Positions 1 through 12,879 are shown, counted from the first letter of the stretch. The stretch: 64,000 nucleotides of DNA from Paramacrobiotus metropolitanus (GCF_019649055.1 NW_026570233.1:124001-188000), one strand, 5' to 3'. Notes: generated by a model from the letters alone, not told the origin. Made by a program: numbers and translations.

Positions 1-967
1 TTAATGCGGTGACCTTTGACAACAACGCTTGTTTGGCAATTAATCGTTTTGTGGCTATTGTTTTTCCGCATCATTATAAGAAATGGGCAACGAAACGGGC
101 AGTTGCGTTAATGGTAGGTTTGAGCAAGCGGTCTCACGTATGCACATAATATAACTATAGACTTTTGGTTAAGCTTGTATGTTTTACGTTATTCATATTT
201 TACATTAAACAATTTGAATTTCTAAAAGAAAATGAATCGTCATCTTAGAAAATCGCAAGTATACTTTGTGTTTGGTATACAATATTGGCACTGTACTTCT
301 AAACTTGCGTACCTTGCGAAAATGTAAGCGCATTACTCTGGACGGTTGCAGATAGGCGGCGCGTGGCTCCTGACCTTTAATCTCTATACACCCCCCTTCT
401 CTTTGAAATTGGTGGCTCATACGGCTTGTCAAAGCCATGGAAGGCATGTGGATTTCATGTCCATCCCAGCGATCCAAATGCGCGCTTCTATCCTTTGGTC
501 ACATCACTAGCAGGTCATATTCCGAATGGTACGCAAATGGTCCTATACATCGCCATCCTCGTCAAATGCGCTTATACATCCCGCAAGACTTCAATCGCGG
601 AAAGCTCTCTGGATCAGAAGTTTCAACGACGGCGGCAAATGGCATACGCGCTCTTTGGTTTTTCCTTGTGGAATTTTCTCTGCTTGTATCCGTTACTGAT
701 CCTGGGCGCTTTCGATATGGCGGCCTACCGACAGAATCCCATGCTGAATTTATACGTCCGGAACGTCAGTTTGTCGGCGTATACCGTATCACCAGTAAGA
801 TAAAAACTGCTCTTCCCTTCTTTGCTATTCAATGACACTTTGAGTAAGCGATAAATGTTGACATTTCATGGCAGATTATATTGTTGGCTCTCAACGAAAG
901 ATACCGTGAGGCTGCTACGGCAATCGTGAAACGAATATGGTGCGTGTTGACTTCGTCACACAGTTGA
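1..967 (+). CDS. Rhodopsin-class GPCR, 5' truncated by window edge, one frame break
   Basis: Seven-transmembrane receptor whose first part lies outside the window. Exons read as <3..113, 352..794 and 875..967 (stop TGA 965-967). Exon 1 gives the end of TM3 and intracellular loop 2, with NRF in place of DRY. Exon 2 gives TM4 to TM7, including the TM6 motif FSLWNFLCLYP. Exon 3 begins just after an SP pair (a degenerate NPxxY region) and supplies the tail. Introns are GT-AG and phase 0 (donors GTAGGT and GTAAGA). Within exon 2 the frame changes by one base in a run of six C at 391-396: upstream TM4 reads in one frame and everything downstream in another, and one extra base would join them. This is either an assembly deletion or a real lesion. 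The ligand is unknown. Confidence 0.7.
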
Positions 968-1823
968 CCCTTCCCCAATAAACCGAAAAGGAAAGAAACC
1001 ACAACGCCGTGGCTGGTCGACAGCCGTCAAGTCCTTGGCATGCGACGATGCGCACAACAACTTAGTATGTCTAGTTTGGTGGTTCTGACTGCAATATTAA
1101 AAATTCACCAAAAGACAAAAATATCTATTCACCTATACTGCTACCTATATTTAGTTTAATGCTATACCTTATAGCACTATATAAGTGTCGGCGGTATGAT
1201 TTTGTTTACGATCTTAAATTTAAGATGTTTAGTTTATTCTTCAGCAAAATTATTTAGAACCACAATTTGTATTGTAATTTTTGCAGCTGCATAAATAATA
1301 ATGATATATAATTGAGTTTTCGTTCGCTTTGCGCAAAAATTAGCATGTTAGTTTACAGCTTGAATAACGATGCTCTCGAATGAATGAGGACAGAAAGTGT
1401 GAATCGTAATTGTACTCGTATCTTCTGAATCGTTATTACATCTACTCGTGCACGCAGTATATTGTAAATTGTTAAATCGGAAAATTTGCTGTCGAAGAAT
1501 TGATTGTCGCTACTGACATGCAAATATCTTGCCAGCACGCTTAATCGTGGCGCAAACAATTCGAAATCAATCAAAATGTAAAACGTGTAAAAAGAAGTGT
1601 TAAATTTGATTCCTATAGCAAACATTAAGCTATTACCGTAGAATGTGTGCAATACTGCCAGAGAAGTTTTTAACAAACATTTCAGCCGGAAGTAAAGCGG
1701 CATGCTCCGGATTGCCGGCTTTCCAGATGGTTAATGCGAGTTGCCGGTGTCCATCTACCAGAACAAGCGCACCGCGAATGTGAGCAAAAGCAGCCCGATG
1801 GTTTTTTTTAATTTTGCGCAACG
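968..1823. other. Intergenic, no gene recognised
   Basis: AT-rich spacer with no convincing gene. A 71-codon open frame on the minus strand (1633-1848) overlaps the start of the next chemoreceptor and is treated as doubtful. Confidence 0.5.
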
Positions 1824-3400
1824 ATGCCACGACCGCACGTTTATTCACCTAAACCATGCTTGCTGGTTAATTTTTTGACCGGCTTTCTTGGCATAACAAA
1901 TATCACAAATTCTAACTCTTGTACGACATTGCGAATAATCACTATCCGATTGGCGCAAATTCTGCTCATTTGCGGTGGCGTTCTTGCTACGGTAACGTAC
2001 CTAGCTGGTTATGCTGCTAAATTCATCAAAAGTGAGGGTAAACAACCGGAGCGTCTGCAGACTATCGCGTCATTCCAAGATGTCTTTACGCCTATCCGTG
2101 GTCCGCTTGTCATTATCAGCTTCTTGTTAACAAAAAACCGGCTGATAGATTTGCAAACGGCCACACAAACCTTCCTGCAAACGCAAAAGTTGACCTTTGT
2201 CGACAACTGTGCAGCAACGAAATCCACGATTATTCTACTAACCACATCCGTTGTGTTTCTACTGGTGTTTGATTTCATACAGTGGATTAAAGATGGTGAC
2301 CTTTCGGGAGTTAATATTCTACAGCAACTGGAGAATTACAGTTCAACGTTTGCGCGGTTAGGCGTTCCCCTCGTGAGATGGAAATTTTACATTTTGTGGC
2401 TGATTTGCGGAATGATGCCGTGCCTGTACTCGTTCATCATACAGTCGCTGTTTTTCTATTATTGTACTATCGTGGAGCAGGGAATCGAATCTTACTACCA
2501 ATTACTGGAGGAAATTTACCAGACGCTCTGTCGGGAAGAAAAGTTCCCGAATGTTGTGGTCAAGATTGACGAAGCCGTGGCGTTTCGACGAAATTTGCAT
2601 ATATGGGTGGAAAGTGTGAATGATGCGTTTCAGTGGATTGCGGGCGCGGCTTTCTGTGCAGATGTCGTGGTGATGCTGTTCAACACGGCTATGGTGCAAA
2701 TTCTGTCAAGCAGTCCAACGTACACTATGTTACTGGGCGTAGCTGTGTATGGATATTTTATTATTGGTTACCATTATCCGTTGATAAAGTATGGAAAAAA
2801 GGTAAGATACTTCGCACAAATAATAAGCTATGTGTAAATAACATTAATGAACTAACAGTATAAGATACAATACATGTAAAATTAAACGGTTTTTCAGATG
2901 TGCAAATTTGAGAAATACGGCTGCTACATTTTTGAGCGATGCCTTCAACACACCGGTTCCATTAATGTACGTATGAATTTGCACAAAAACCGGAATTATT
3001 GTAACAGTAAAAGACGACTATAATATGTTAGTAATCCGCAATCGGTAAAAAAAAGGCATAACTATATTGGACTATACATTTGGAACGTAGTATAAAACGT
3101 CGCAATAACGTTAATCTTTAAGTCACCCGAGCTGAGAATGCATTTGGATGCGCTGATACTCAGCGAACACCAACTGAAATTTGATATCTACGCGGCTGGA
3201 CTGCTAAAGCTGAACGGAAGCACCATAATAAAGGTACAAGGAGATTTAGTTTCGGCCTAGCAAAAGCTGATTGACGTCAGAATGATTTATTGCAGGTATT
3301 CACGTTGATTGCCACTATTAGCATTGTGGCTAACGAAATCACTAGCAGAGACCAGTCTGGTACCAAAATCCCGCCAGGTAATTGCACCTGTTCTGGATGA
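1824..3400 (+). CDS. Gustatory-receptor-like chemoreceptor 1 (subfamily A), four exons
   Basis: Predicted plasma-membrane seven-transmembrane chemoreceptor of 420 residues. Exons: 1824..2801, 2898..2966, 3123..3233, 3296..3400. All introns are phase 0 with GT-AG ends. Exon 1 carries TM1-TM6 with two family signatures, TPIRGPL near residue 90 and RWKFY near residue 187. Exon 2 is 23 codons. Exon 3 is 37 codons and starts TM7 (HLDALILSEHQLKF). The last exon reads VFTLIATISIVANEI and ends NCTCSG. The C-terminal phase-0 introns and the TM7 pattern match what is known for the gustatory receptor superfamily (7tm_7); the assignment by family is inference. The ATG at 1824 was chosen because an in-frame stop lies 15 bases upstream and the N terminus aligns with the paralogue at 14978. 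Confidence 0.82.
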
Positions 3401-4750
3401 TCCACCAACGGAATGTTGACCGTCGGGCAAAAAGTTTCTTAAAGATTCCCAGTCGTTAGTACGTGTCACATGAGTTTTTCGCTAAAATCTGCAATCCATT
3501 CTGGGGTATTTTGGCTTCAATAGGAATTCCATAATGTTGTCTCCAGAGTTATTTTAGTTTTATGGTCTTTGGGGAAAAATCATTGCAATCTTCCTCATGT
3601 TTTGTTTCATCGAGTAAAACGCATTGTCCTCGTATAATTTGTAGAGCATAGTACGGTATTTGCTCGTTTGCAAATTAACTGATTACTTAAGTATGTAAAT
3701 ATACCTTAAAGGGCAATTTAATGTTAATAATGCAACTGTTTTTGTATACAAATGCCGGAACACAGTGCAATACTAGATAATACGCAGAATAGAAATCAAT
3801 GCTACCTGTATGCGTGAAATCCTAGCATACCACTTTGATCATTGTAGAAGTAGAACAGATTCGTCTCTTGGAAACGTTCACAAGAGATATCCAACAAACC
3901 TGAAGAAACCGAATTACCGATTGCAATACGGTTTCCGGTGTGTTTTTCTGTTTCCGGCACAATCAATACTTTGGCAGTTTTACACCAATTTTCCCAGAAA
4001 GAGTAACAGGAGCTTCTGATGATCATTCGGCATTTTGTTTTTCACTCGGTCGGTTGCGCTATGTCATATATTCCGAATTAAATTGTTCTTGCCGTTATGT
4101 AATACTTTGGGGATTTGAGTTTCTTGCAATCTGCCATAGTGGCCGCTTTACTGCGATCGCTCCAGAAGATGCCGCAAGACATTTTTCTCTTGACCTGCCG
4201 GTGTGAAACGGGATAACCCAGTTGCATGCACAATTTATTTTGACATTGAGTTTATCACGAACACGTTTGAGCCAAATATCGGCGACAAAATATTTGACTA
4301 ATTTTGGCAAAGAACTCTAGAAAGCAAGAAAATGAGATATACGCTAATAAAAGGCACAAATCATACTTTTGCAGTATATGTACATCTGTTCTCGTATCAA
4401 ATGTGCGCCCATATATCGTATTTGCTTAGAGAGGATTTCGTGAGATTTTCTGCGGGTTCTGTGCTACACCTACAAAAATTACGCTGAAAAAGGTCTTTTA
4501 TACTCCAAAAAGTAGAGACAGTCGAAACTTTACCGGAAACATTATTAACGATTCAAAGAAAATTAAATGAAATTTAAAAAGGTGGGTGTAAAGTCGTGAA
4601 ATAAGTCTAATCTTCTTAGTATGATCCGTTCATGAGTATGGCATTCTAGTTCATTTGTTTTCGGTTGTGCATTTGTTTCCACTACCATAATCCAGGTATT
4701 ATCGACCGAAGCGTAGCGAAGGTCATCTATGTTCAGCGAATATGGGAAAT
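3401..4750. other. Intergenic with two doubtful minus-strand coding segments
   Basis: Two minus-strand open frames, 4095-4310 and 3802-4026, have protein-like composition (the second contains several Cys and aromatic residues). The phases of the obvious splice sites between them do not match (phase 1 donor, phase 2 acceptor), so no gene model is offered. The rest shows nothing recognisable. Confidence 0.3.
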
Positions 4751-5571
4751 ATGGTGTCCGTCCGTCGGTCACCGCCACCAAATGCACATGTGCGCAGTGG
4801 CCGTTTCTTTCAAATGCACACATGTGCCGTAGCCGTATATACTCCCCGCCTATGTAACTCGTGGTATCCGTCCGTCGGTCACCGCCACCAAATGCACATG
4901 TGCGCAGTGGCCGTTTCTTTCAAATGCACACAAGCGCCGTGGCCATATATACTCCCGGCCTATGTAACTGGTGGTATCCGTCCGTCGGTCACCGCCACCA
5001 AATGCACATGTGCGCAGTAGCCGTTTCTGTCAAATGCTGCGCCGTGGCCGTATGTACTCCCGGCCTATGTAACTGGTGGTAGTCCGTCGGTCACCGGCGA
5101 CCACCACCAAATGCACATGAGCGCAGTGGCCGTTTCTTTCAAATGCACACATGCGCCGTAGCCGTATATACTCCCGGCCTATGTAACTGGTGGTATCCGT
5201 CCGTCGGTCACCGCCACCAAATGCACATGTGCGCAGTAGCCGTTTCTTTCAAATGCACACATGCGCCGTGGCCGTATATACTCCCGGCCTATGTAACTGG
5301 TGGTATTCGTCCGTCGGTCACCGCATATGAAAGTGAATAGATACTGTGGCCGTTTATGCCCACGATACACAAACCTTGTGGTGTCTGTGCGTCGGTCACC
5401 GCCACCAAATGCACATATGGACAGTAGTGTCGGTTACTGCATACACACCAGCTCCGTGGCCGTTATACTAACGCCCCATGAACTTGGTGGTATCGTCCGT
5501 CGGTCACCGCCCACAAAACGGAAAGGGCCCGGTGGCCGTTTATACACTCACGGCTTGTAATAGCCGTGGTG
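4751..5571. repeat. Minisatellite, about 110-bp unit, about eight copies
   Basis: Units begin near 4751, 4861, 4971, 5076, 5190, 5300, 5382 and 5487, each with a version of TCCGTCCGTCGGTCACCGCC followed by two related half-units containing CAAATGCACA and a GCCGTGGCCGT-like stretch. The first six units are well conserved. The last two are shorter and diverged, as expected at an array edge. Open frames cross the array on both strands because the unit has few stops. I regard it as non-coding. Confidence 0.9.
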
Positions 5572-5714
5572 TCATTTCTTTGGTTCCACTCCCCTTTGGT
5601 TCCGGTGCGCTGTTTACTAACTGTAAGTATTGTCCTAATACAGATGTTTTCCCAAAAATACTTAAGAATATTTGAGCCGCTCGATGGTAAAGCACTACCT
5701 CGTACGGAAAAAAG

Positions 5715-6118
5715 TCACACGAAGCTCCATGTGCTAAATCTATAATGTGTTGCGTGTGCGGTGAAATAAGAAAAAGGCAAAACTACACCCGTTGCCCTTT
5801 CTGTGATAGATAAAATTTTAAAAGTATTGTCTGACAATTCCTCTACGTACGTAATACCGCAACAGCCATCTTCGGGCTCTGTAAAACGCCCGTCGTAATT
5901 TGTCCCAAATATGCTGCCGTCTAGGTTTTCTAAAATTTGCGACTGTGACCGGTAGAAATGACCATCAAAAACTTACCAGACTCCCTATATATTGCCCTCT
6001 CACCTGAACATCGTTGAAAAGGCAACCTTCGGCAAGAACGATGAAATGAGAGTTTTTCACCGAAATCATAATGTTTGAATTCCAATTGCCGTAACCTATT
6101 TCTTTTACATATAAACAC
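5715..6118 (-). CDS. Small unrecognised protein, last two exons (5' end unresolved)
   Basis: Two minus-strand exons fit together: 5977..6118 (acceptor TTTAG before it, donor GTAAGT after it, phase 1) and 5715..5929 (acceptor AAATTTTAG, stop TGA at 5715-5717). Joined, they give about 118 residues ending in a 70-residue stretch with NYDGRF, a CC pair and several aromatic residues. There is no in-frame ATG in the first of these exons, so at least one upstream exon is missing. A minus-strand open frame at 6795-7034 could be that exon, but its donor phase (1) does not match the phase-0 acceptor here, so another exon would be needed. I do not recognise the family. Confidence 0.4.
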
Positions 6119-7097
6119 CTAAATTGCCGCCAGCGTTAACAGTATGTCACCAAGACGAAACAAAATATTCATCGAATGAATTAGAATCAATTGCTGAAAA
6201 ATTAGAATTTTAGGGAACTTAATAACTTTCTGAGATTCGAAATGTGATTTCAGCATGAACAACTTTACTTGCACAGCTAAAGAAACAATTTACGCAGTTG
6301 TAGGAGCAACAAAATTTTCGTATCTGTCTGGGAGGTTTTACCAGTTATGGATTTTTGCTGTATGTTTTTGTTGTACCGGTTGCAGATTTTGGCTGTAACA
6401 TACATTTTACTAATTTTCGGCAGCTCTGCAGAAGATAGAGTACTGTACATGAGTTTTAAATATGCTAATAATTGTAAACATCGTATAATGCAATGGCACC
6501 GGAAACGACCTAAATATAAATATAAATTTATCTTATATTCCTTATGTTTGTTTATCTTATATTCCTGCACTACGCTTCGGTCATGCAGTGCCCGCCAAAA
6601 GCGAGTGCACTTTCCTAGTATATATATATTATGTACTATTATGTACAATATATCGAGTATGGCATTCAATGGCTTTAATACTTTAATACATTAAATTCGT
6701 ATGGCTTTAATACATCCAATTCTATAGTACGATATGTTTTTGCAATATATCGAAACATATTGCAGAATGGGATTAATGTCATGTAATGAGTAAACTAACC
6801 CGGAAGGCGGAAAGAAGGCGCACTCGTAGCTAAATCAGTTGGGTACCGCTCTCTGGCATTCGTACAATTTAAGAAATGACTAATTTCTTTTACGACTTCG
6901 TGTTTAATTTCCTTAATGTGTGTGGTAAGTAATTGCCACAACCACTCCTTTTCGCACCGTATTACCTGTGTTTGGAGCATGCGTATATATGTGACCACGA
7001 AGCTCTTCTCCGCATCCAACTGTAACCCAACCATTTAATATTAAGTACAATTTTGCGAAGAGCGAAGGGCATCAAAAGTTGCTGCTTTCGGTTAATC
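6119..7097. other. AT-rich intergenic region with a doubtful minus-strand exon
   Basis: Open frames overlap on both strands at 6277-6694 and look like low-complexity chance frames. The minus-strand frame 7034-6795 (79 codons from ATG, then a GTTAGT donor) is a possible first exon of a gene diverging from the GPCR at 7098. Confidence 0.3.
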
Positions 7098-8423
7098 ATG
7101 ACCGGTGCCGTTAACGACAGCATTGCTTTTCAATGGGACCATCACTGGATTGCTGTAAACTCGACAATGTCGTATGTGAGCAACATAACACATGCAACCG
7201 CCGCTAGACGACCATCTGGATGGAGTATTTTATTGAGCTTCAAAGTGCTGGTATCCATGTTGTCTTTAGTCCTTAACGTTGCAGTGCTTATCGTGCATTA
7301 CTTTGCGCGCTCGTTCGTCAACCCATTCAGCATCTACCTGCTGACGTTGTTCGCTACCAACATCTTTTACTTGCTAACGAACAGGTGATTTTTTATCTAA
7401 CAGACAATAACTATAACAGTACTGCTATCGCAAAGAATTTGATGCTGCAGTTTTTCTTAGTCGCACCGTTATGTTACGTGAAATAACACACTGAATTTCA
7501 AACAGTTTCAGAAGAACGATAATGATATTTTTTAATTATTGACCTTTAAATATAACTATTGTGCTGTGCTTAACGTTTCTATAACGGTGACCTAATACAG
7601 CAGCTGATATCTCAAAAACACGGAGAAAGTGTTACAAATGGCTGATAAAGATAACTGCGATATTAACAGAACCATCGGCATTCTGGAGGAGTTCTATGGA
7701 GAAATTCCAACCGGGAGCTTTTCCATCTGCGTCCTATACAGTTACAACCGCGTCAGCAGCGTTCTTCCCGTTGCATTCCACGTTCTCATCTCGTGCAATC
7801 GCCTGTGGGCTGTGACCTTTCCTGTCTCCTATAAGGAGCGGCACAACAAGCGCGTTGCTGCAACGATTTGTATGGCCACGGTTCTCATGGTGCATGTCAT
7901 TAACTTACCACCTTTTCTCGTCGATATGTTGTATTATTATCCTGTCTCGCGCTCGGGGCGCGCAGGCTGTGAACACGTATCGGGTGCCATGCTTGGATGG
8001 AACCAAGCCGCCAATATTGTTAATCGAATTATACCGTTGAGTTTTATCGTTATCGCTTATATGTGCATTATTTTTCTACGGTATCGGACGAGATTACGTC
8101 AAATAAGGACGGTTGCCCATAAGCAGGTAACCCTTACCCTGACGAAAAGCACACAGCAAACCGTCAACGAATGCATGAGCCTGTCGCTACAACAGAAAGT
8201 GTCAGCATCCAAGCCATCAAAACTCAGGCCTTTTATGATACTGACACTGACATCAATCAGTGTGGTGGTTTGCTGGATACCGGCTGATGTGTACTTTTGG
8301 GCAGCGATGTATTTTCGAGTGAAATATTCCGATGCCGTGTTCACCACAGTTTCCACGATGTATTCATTGCAGATGATATTCGATCCGCTGATGTGGGTCT
8401 GCAGTGTGCGCTGGAAGAGTTAA
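7098..8423 (+). CDS. Orphan rhodopsin-class GPCR, tandem copy 1
   Basis: Two exons, 7098..7384 and 7670..8423, joined through a phase-2 GT-AG intron, give 346 residues. The extracellular N terminus has N-glycosylation sequons (NST, NIT). TM1 starts near residue 40. The end of TM3 reads CNRLWAVTFPVSY, so the DRY arginine is kept but Asp and Tyr are replaced. TM6 has CWIPAD and TM7 has FDPLMW instead of NPxxY. The ATG at 7098 is the first in-frame methionine. The neighbour at 9824 has the same intron position and about the same length, so the two arose by tandem duplication. It probably couples a peptide or small-molecule ligand to G proteins; the ligand cannot be told from sequence. Confidence 0.8.
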
Positions 8424-9823
8424 TTCATTTCTTTTTTGCTAAAGAGTAATGATATTCATACGACACGTACAGTGTGTTAAAAAGTAGACGAGCCGCGACC
8501 GCGAACCGTACGAGCGGCTTTTGCTTTTTTGTCATGCGCTGTATGCAATAATTGATAATTGCAGTAAAGAAAATATACAATTATAGAAGATTCACTCTTG
8601 GGTTTAGCACAGTAAACAATGATATATGCATCTACTCGAACTTGTTGGTAGTTGGACTTTATCTTCGTGGAATGTGAAATAAATCTGTTCACCAAAAGGT
8701 CAAGTAAAAGTTTTTAATCAAAAGGTCAGGTCAAAAGGTCAGGTCATCTGTTCCCTTTCGTAAAAGTTGATGCATCTAAAAGTACAGTAACGGCCATCGC
8801 ATTCAACAGCCGGCAGAACCTACCAGTCGGCGTTCGCTACTGAATGGTTGTGCTAATTTAGTGGACGTACAGATAAAGAATTTTGATTATATTATGTTTT
8901 GCCCGTTTTTAAATTTCAGGAAGCGTGTCATTTAGTTTTCGTTACTATACGTAAGTTGCGCAGCGAGTTATCCATTCGGATATAATCTTTCAATTTATAA
9001 AAGCCAGGAGACTTCCAAGCCTTTTTCGGCCATTGCTGCCTGCTTCTTTTTTATTTTTTTCCTAGGTTTTGCAACACTTTGCAAAAGGTTTATTAAAGGT
9101 CACGCACTTCTCTTGCCATATTAGTCTATACAAACAGAACGGTGCACCTCGAAAAACAGTCTCGTAAGCCTCAAGCACTCCTGTCTGGTCGAGCACTACA
9201 AGACAAGTAATTATTTACCACAGATACGTACGCGCTGCTTGTGTGGCTGTCCTTTCGCGCGCACGAGACTCGAGAGCAAAATCAAGACTGAAATCTTGCA
9301 AATCATGTCATTAATAGGCTAACAGCTATAATAATATTAAAACCGAACAGTTATGTAATCACTACGGAACTCTGCTTCTTAAACAATACATTTCATAGGA
9401 AGGCCTGGCCCAGGAAGCTGTAATAAGAACTTGCATCGAGAGCTATCATAATATTCTAGGCTCTAACCTTACCCACTGACATTCCCTATATATTACAAAT
9501 GAATTTGTGAAACGTAAGCAAGGTAAGTCGTTGAATATACGCACAGTATGAAAGTTCTAACTCAACGTATTTCTTACGTAAATCTGGTCACGTTTTGTTA
9601 ATTTGAGACGACTGGTAATGAGTTTTCTAATTACTGTGTGCCATGCCCATATGTCTTTCCTTTTTTAATTGATAAGTAATTATAAATGATGCACTGTCAC
9701 GGCTTCCTTGTTTTCACTTGGTGCGGACACTTATTTAACGGAAAAATAAAGGGCCGACAACACATCACAGTCATTGCCATAATCATCTGGAATACAGCAA
9801 TAAGTGACCTATGTACCGCAACC
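8424..9823. other. Intergenic, no gene recognised
   Basis: No coding exon could be supported. A short direct repeat with AAAAGGTCAGGTC units lies at about 8695-8746. The remainder is AT-rich. Confidence 0.5.
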
Positions 9824-11278
9824 ATGTCGTATTCTCAAAACCAGAGTACTGCACAAGTCCAGTGGACTGAGTGGAGCATGCATCCCCGCATTACTGCCAA
9901 CTTAACGGTGGCATATATGAGCAATATGACACTTATGTCCAGCCTTACACGAACTTCAGGGTGGAACGTTCCCTTCGGCATTAAACTGCTGGTTTCAATC
10001 TTGTCATTGATCTTAAACGGTGCAGTGCTTAGCGTGCATTATTTTGTTCCATCATTTGTAAACCCATTCAGCATTTATCTCCTGGCCCTGTTTGGTATCA
10101 ACATCTTCTATCTGCTCACTAACAGGTGAACCCACTTAAAATCGCCGCAAAATAATTATCTTTTGACCGTTTGGGAGTTCTCTTGGTCGTTAAGATTTGT
10201 GGCTTGTGAGAAACCCCTTTTTGTGATAATTTTCAATTTTATACAGTTTAAAAAATACAGCTTGTAATTATTATTATCAATATTATGCGAATTTCTTCAT
10301 TAGCAATTTTGGCGAACTGAATTATGGACATACGTGCATACCGTTCTTCATCATGTCCAGCCGTTTGGGCAAACTACGGTATCATTAATAAACTTGATAT
10401 TTTACTTCGTAGCTATCTTGTATGTTTCACAAACATATTCGCTAAATAAACGATACTGCTGTAATGAGACATGATAATTATTTTTTATCCTTAACTTTGA
10501 AAACACTTGTTAAAACGTCATTGACAGATCGGTCGGAATGTTGGAAGAATTCTACGGAGAATTCCCGGGTGGCTTTCCCGTCTGCGTCTTGTACAATTAC
10601 AACCGCGTCAGCAGCGTCCTCCCCGTTGCATTCCACGTTCTCATTTCGTGTAATCGCCTGTGGGCCGTGACCTTTCCTGTCTCCTACAAAGACCGCCACA
10701 CCAAGCTAGTCGCGGTGATCGTGTGCGTAGTCACGATTGCCCTGGTGCATCTCATTAATTTGCCGCCTTTTCTGGTCGATATGTTCGTTCTGTACCCTGT
10801 CCGACCGGCTGGGAAAAGCGTCTGTCTGCATGTCTCGGGTTCTATGATGGCATGGAACCAGACTTCCAACGTCCTGAACCGCGTTGTTCCATTGGTTTTT
10901 GTTTTCGTCGCGTATTTCTATATTATAGCAGTTCAATGCCGGAAGAAATTACACCAGGGTGGTGTAGGGGCCCAAATTTGTAGCACGTTATCCAGAAGTA
11001 CCCAGAAAACTGGTTTAAGTGGCTCCGCAGCACAGCAAGGTGAACATACTACCGTTTCCACGTCTAAGCGGTCAAGATTGAGACCGTTTATGGTTCTCAC
11101 ACTGACGTCAATCAGTGTGGCTATCTGCTGGATACCGGCTGACGTATACTACTTCGGAGGAGCATTCTTTCGCATAAAATATTCTGAGGCCTTTTTCAGT
11201 GCCATGTCCACACTGTACTCCTTACAAATGGTTTTTGATCCATTGATGTGGGTGTGCAGCCTTCGCTGGAGGAACTAA
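9824..11278 (+). CDS. Orphan rhodopsin-class GPCR, tandem copy 2
   Basis: Two exons, 9824..10125 and 10528..11278 (phase-2 intron of 402 bp), give 350 residues. It is a close paralogue of the gene at 7098: the same NPFSIYLL in TM2, CNRLWAVTFPVSYK after TM3, CWIPADVYY in TM6 and FDPLMWVCS in TM7. The N terminus has three or more N-glycosylation sequons (NQS, NLT, NMT). An in-frame ATG at 9686 would add 46 residues, but these align with nothing in the paralogue, so 9824 is preferred. Intracellular loop 3 is Ser/Thr rich. Confidence 0.8.
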
Positions 11279-12221
11279 GGCACCGTATTCACTATTCATT
11301 ACAAAATACCAATCTATTTTCATTAGCGTTCATGGAAATGTTATTGTCAGTTGACACCTTTGTAAATGCTTAAGTTGGCTGTTTAATTTGTAATTTGGCA
11401 CCACTGTATGACAAACATCACGCGATTTCCGAAAAACGATCTTTAAATTTTCTATCTCCTAATCATGGATCTTGTTAAGCTGCATAACGGCTGATTATAC
11501 ATCAAATTACGTAGATGTTTCTACGTGCATTAAGAAATGGGTGCGTCAAGAGCTACCCGTAGAACATCCATAATATTTGTATTGACAATGTGGCTAACGA
11601 ACTTTATACGTACTTCCAGTCGACTTGAACGGTGCATTTTTATATTCACCCTCTCGTACGTTTTTGATTATTAGGTATGTATATGTTATCGCGCTTGCAA
11701 TTTTAGTTTAACGTTGCATTATAAACATTTCCGATCTTCCTGCTAAGAAAACAGTGCTGGCGCCTAATTAACCTAAAAGAAATAGAAGTCAGAGAAAAAC
11801 GAAAGATTAGCCTGATTAGCGCAAGTGTTAAAACTCTAATCTTAGCGCTACTCATACAGTAGTTTTCGTTGCTGTATGGCCACCTTATTAACAAAGAAAC
11901 ATAGCTTGGCAGATCGAGTAGCGGACATCTCCTTCGCTTTAATGTGCCCGATAAAAAGCTTGGAGTGCGACCTTATCGGCGCAAACATGATGACCTTCGC
12001 TACGCTGCCTTTGCACCAATGTATCTGCACTCCAATATACTCTAAAGCATTGTTCAAGCATGCGAACGCTATTCGGAGCGCGGCAACGTAGATGAATCGG
12101 CGAAGAAAACGAGGTCCAACCCCGGTTCCAAAAGCCTTTTTCAGAATGATCGTTTGAGACCAAAACTGAATAAGGCTGTGCTGTGCCTCTTACTTAATTC
12201 TCAGGGTTGAGTTTAGCGGAT
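11279..12221. other. Intergenic, no gene recognised
   Basis: Several short frames on both strands at 11703-12163 overlap each other and show no family resemblance. Confidence 0.5.
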
Positions 12222-12638
12222 TTACGCAGGCGTCATTTGTAATACAAACTGATAATTACCCGAGGATACCAAAATTTTCGTGTCATCGTTACTGAAACTG
12301 CAGCGAGCTGATATTAAACAGTTGTTAGTCGCGATTAGAAAGCGGCTATTTTCACAACAAAAAAGGGTTCCAAATTCTGATACAATTCGCATGCGGTCTC
12401 CACTTTGATCCGATACCGTGCACAGACCAGAATGAGCGGTATTCATTTTGCATGCGATCTGGTATTGAAAAATCGACGGAACCAGGAACGACAAACGATA
12501 ATCAAAGTCAAACGATATCTTATAGGTAAATGCATTTTTCGTTAGATCATTTTTAAAGGTACGAATATTCGCAACTGGAACGATAATTGGGCGCCATTGT
12601 ACGTCAACATTTAGCACTAACTGCAAGGTCATTCCCAT
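12222..12638 (-). CDS. Possible secreted beta-rich protein or last exon (CUB-like pattern, weak)
   Basis: A 138-codon minus-strand frame with even composition and six cysteines in its second half, including FCC followed by NNCLI and a SND-containing stretch. This order loosely recalls the end of CUB domains, but the match is weak and inferred by eye. The frame could start at the ATG at 12638 or be a last exon entered at the TTGCAG just inside it. It diverges from the chemoreceptor that starts at 12880. Confidence 0.33.
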   Translation of the reverse strand: MGMTLQLVLNVDVQWRPIIVPVANIRTFKNDLTKNAFTYKISFDFDYRLSFLVPSIFQYQIACKMNTAHSGLCTVSDQSGDRMRIVSEFGTLFCCENSRFLIATNNCLISARCSFSNDDTKILVSSGNYQFVLQMTPA

Positions 12639-12879
12639 AGGAGAGATACCAAACAGTAATGTACATACAAACGGATGTTAAAATGTGTATACAGGTTGTA
12701 AGTGTAACGTAAACCTTGCATGAAAAAGACTCGTGTGACAGAATAAAATACAAACACTGCACTAGCTTTCTTGTTATGGCAACAGCGTTTGAACTTTTTG
12801 GTCTGTTTTGAAAAATTCCACCAATATTCCAAACCGATACCAGTCATCGTTAATTTGAGATTATTGTGCACTAAGGAAA

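Noticed and set aside
426-835. Two overlapping plus-strand frames in different registers at 426-803 and 437-835
   Set aside because: Only the first fits GPCR TM4-TM7; the second is a shadow.
1633-1848. 71-codon minus-strand frame with protein-like composition, overlapping the start of receptor 1
   Set aside because: No ATG at its start, and upstream exons would have to lie antisense inside a real gene. No partner exon was found.
4742-5560. Several open frames of 60-90 codons through the minisatellite
   Set aside because: They arise from a repeat unit with few stops, exist on both strands, and show no variation pattern expected for coding repeats.
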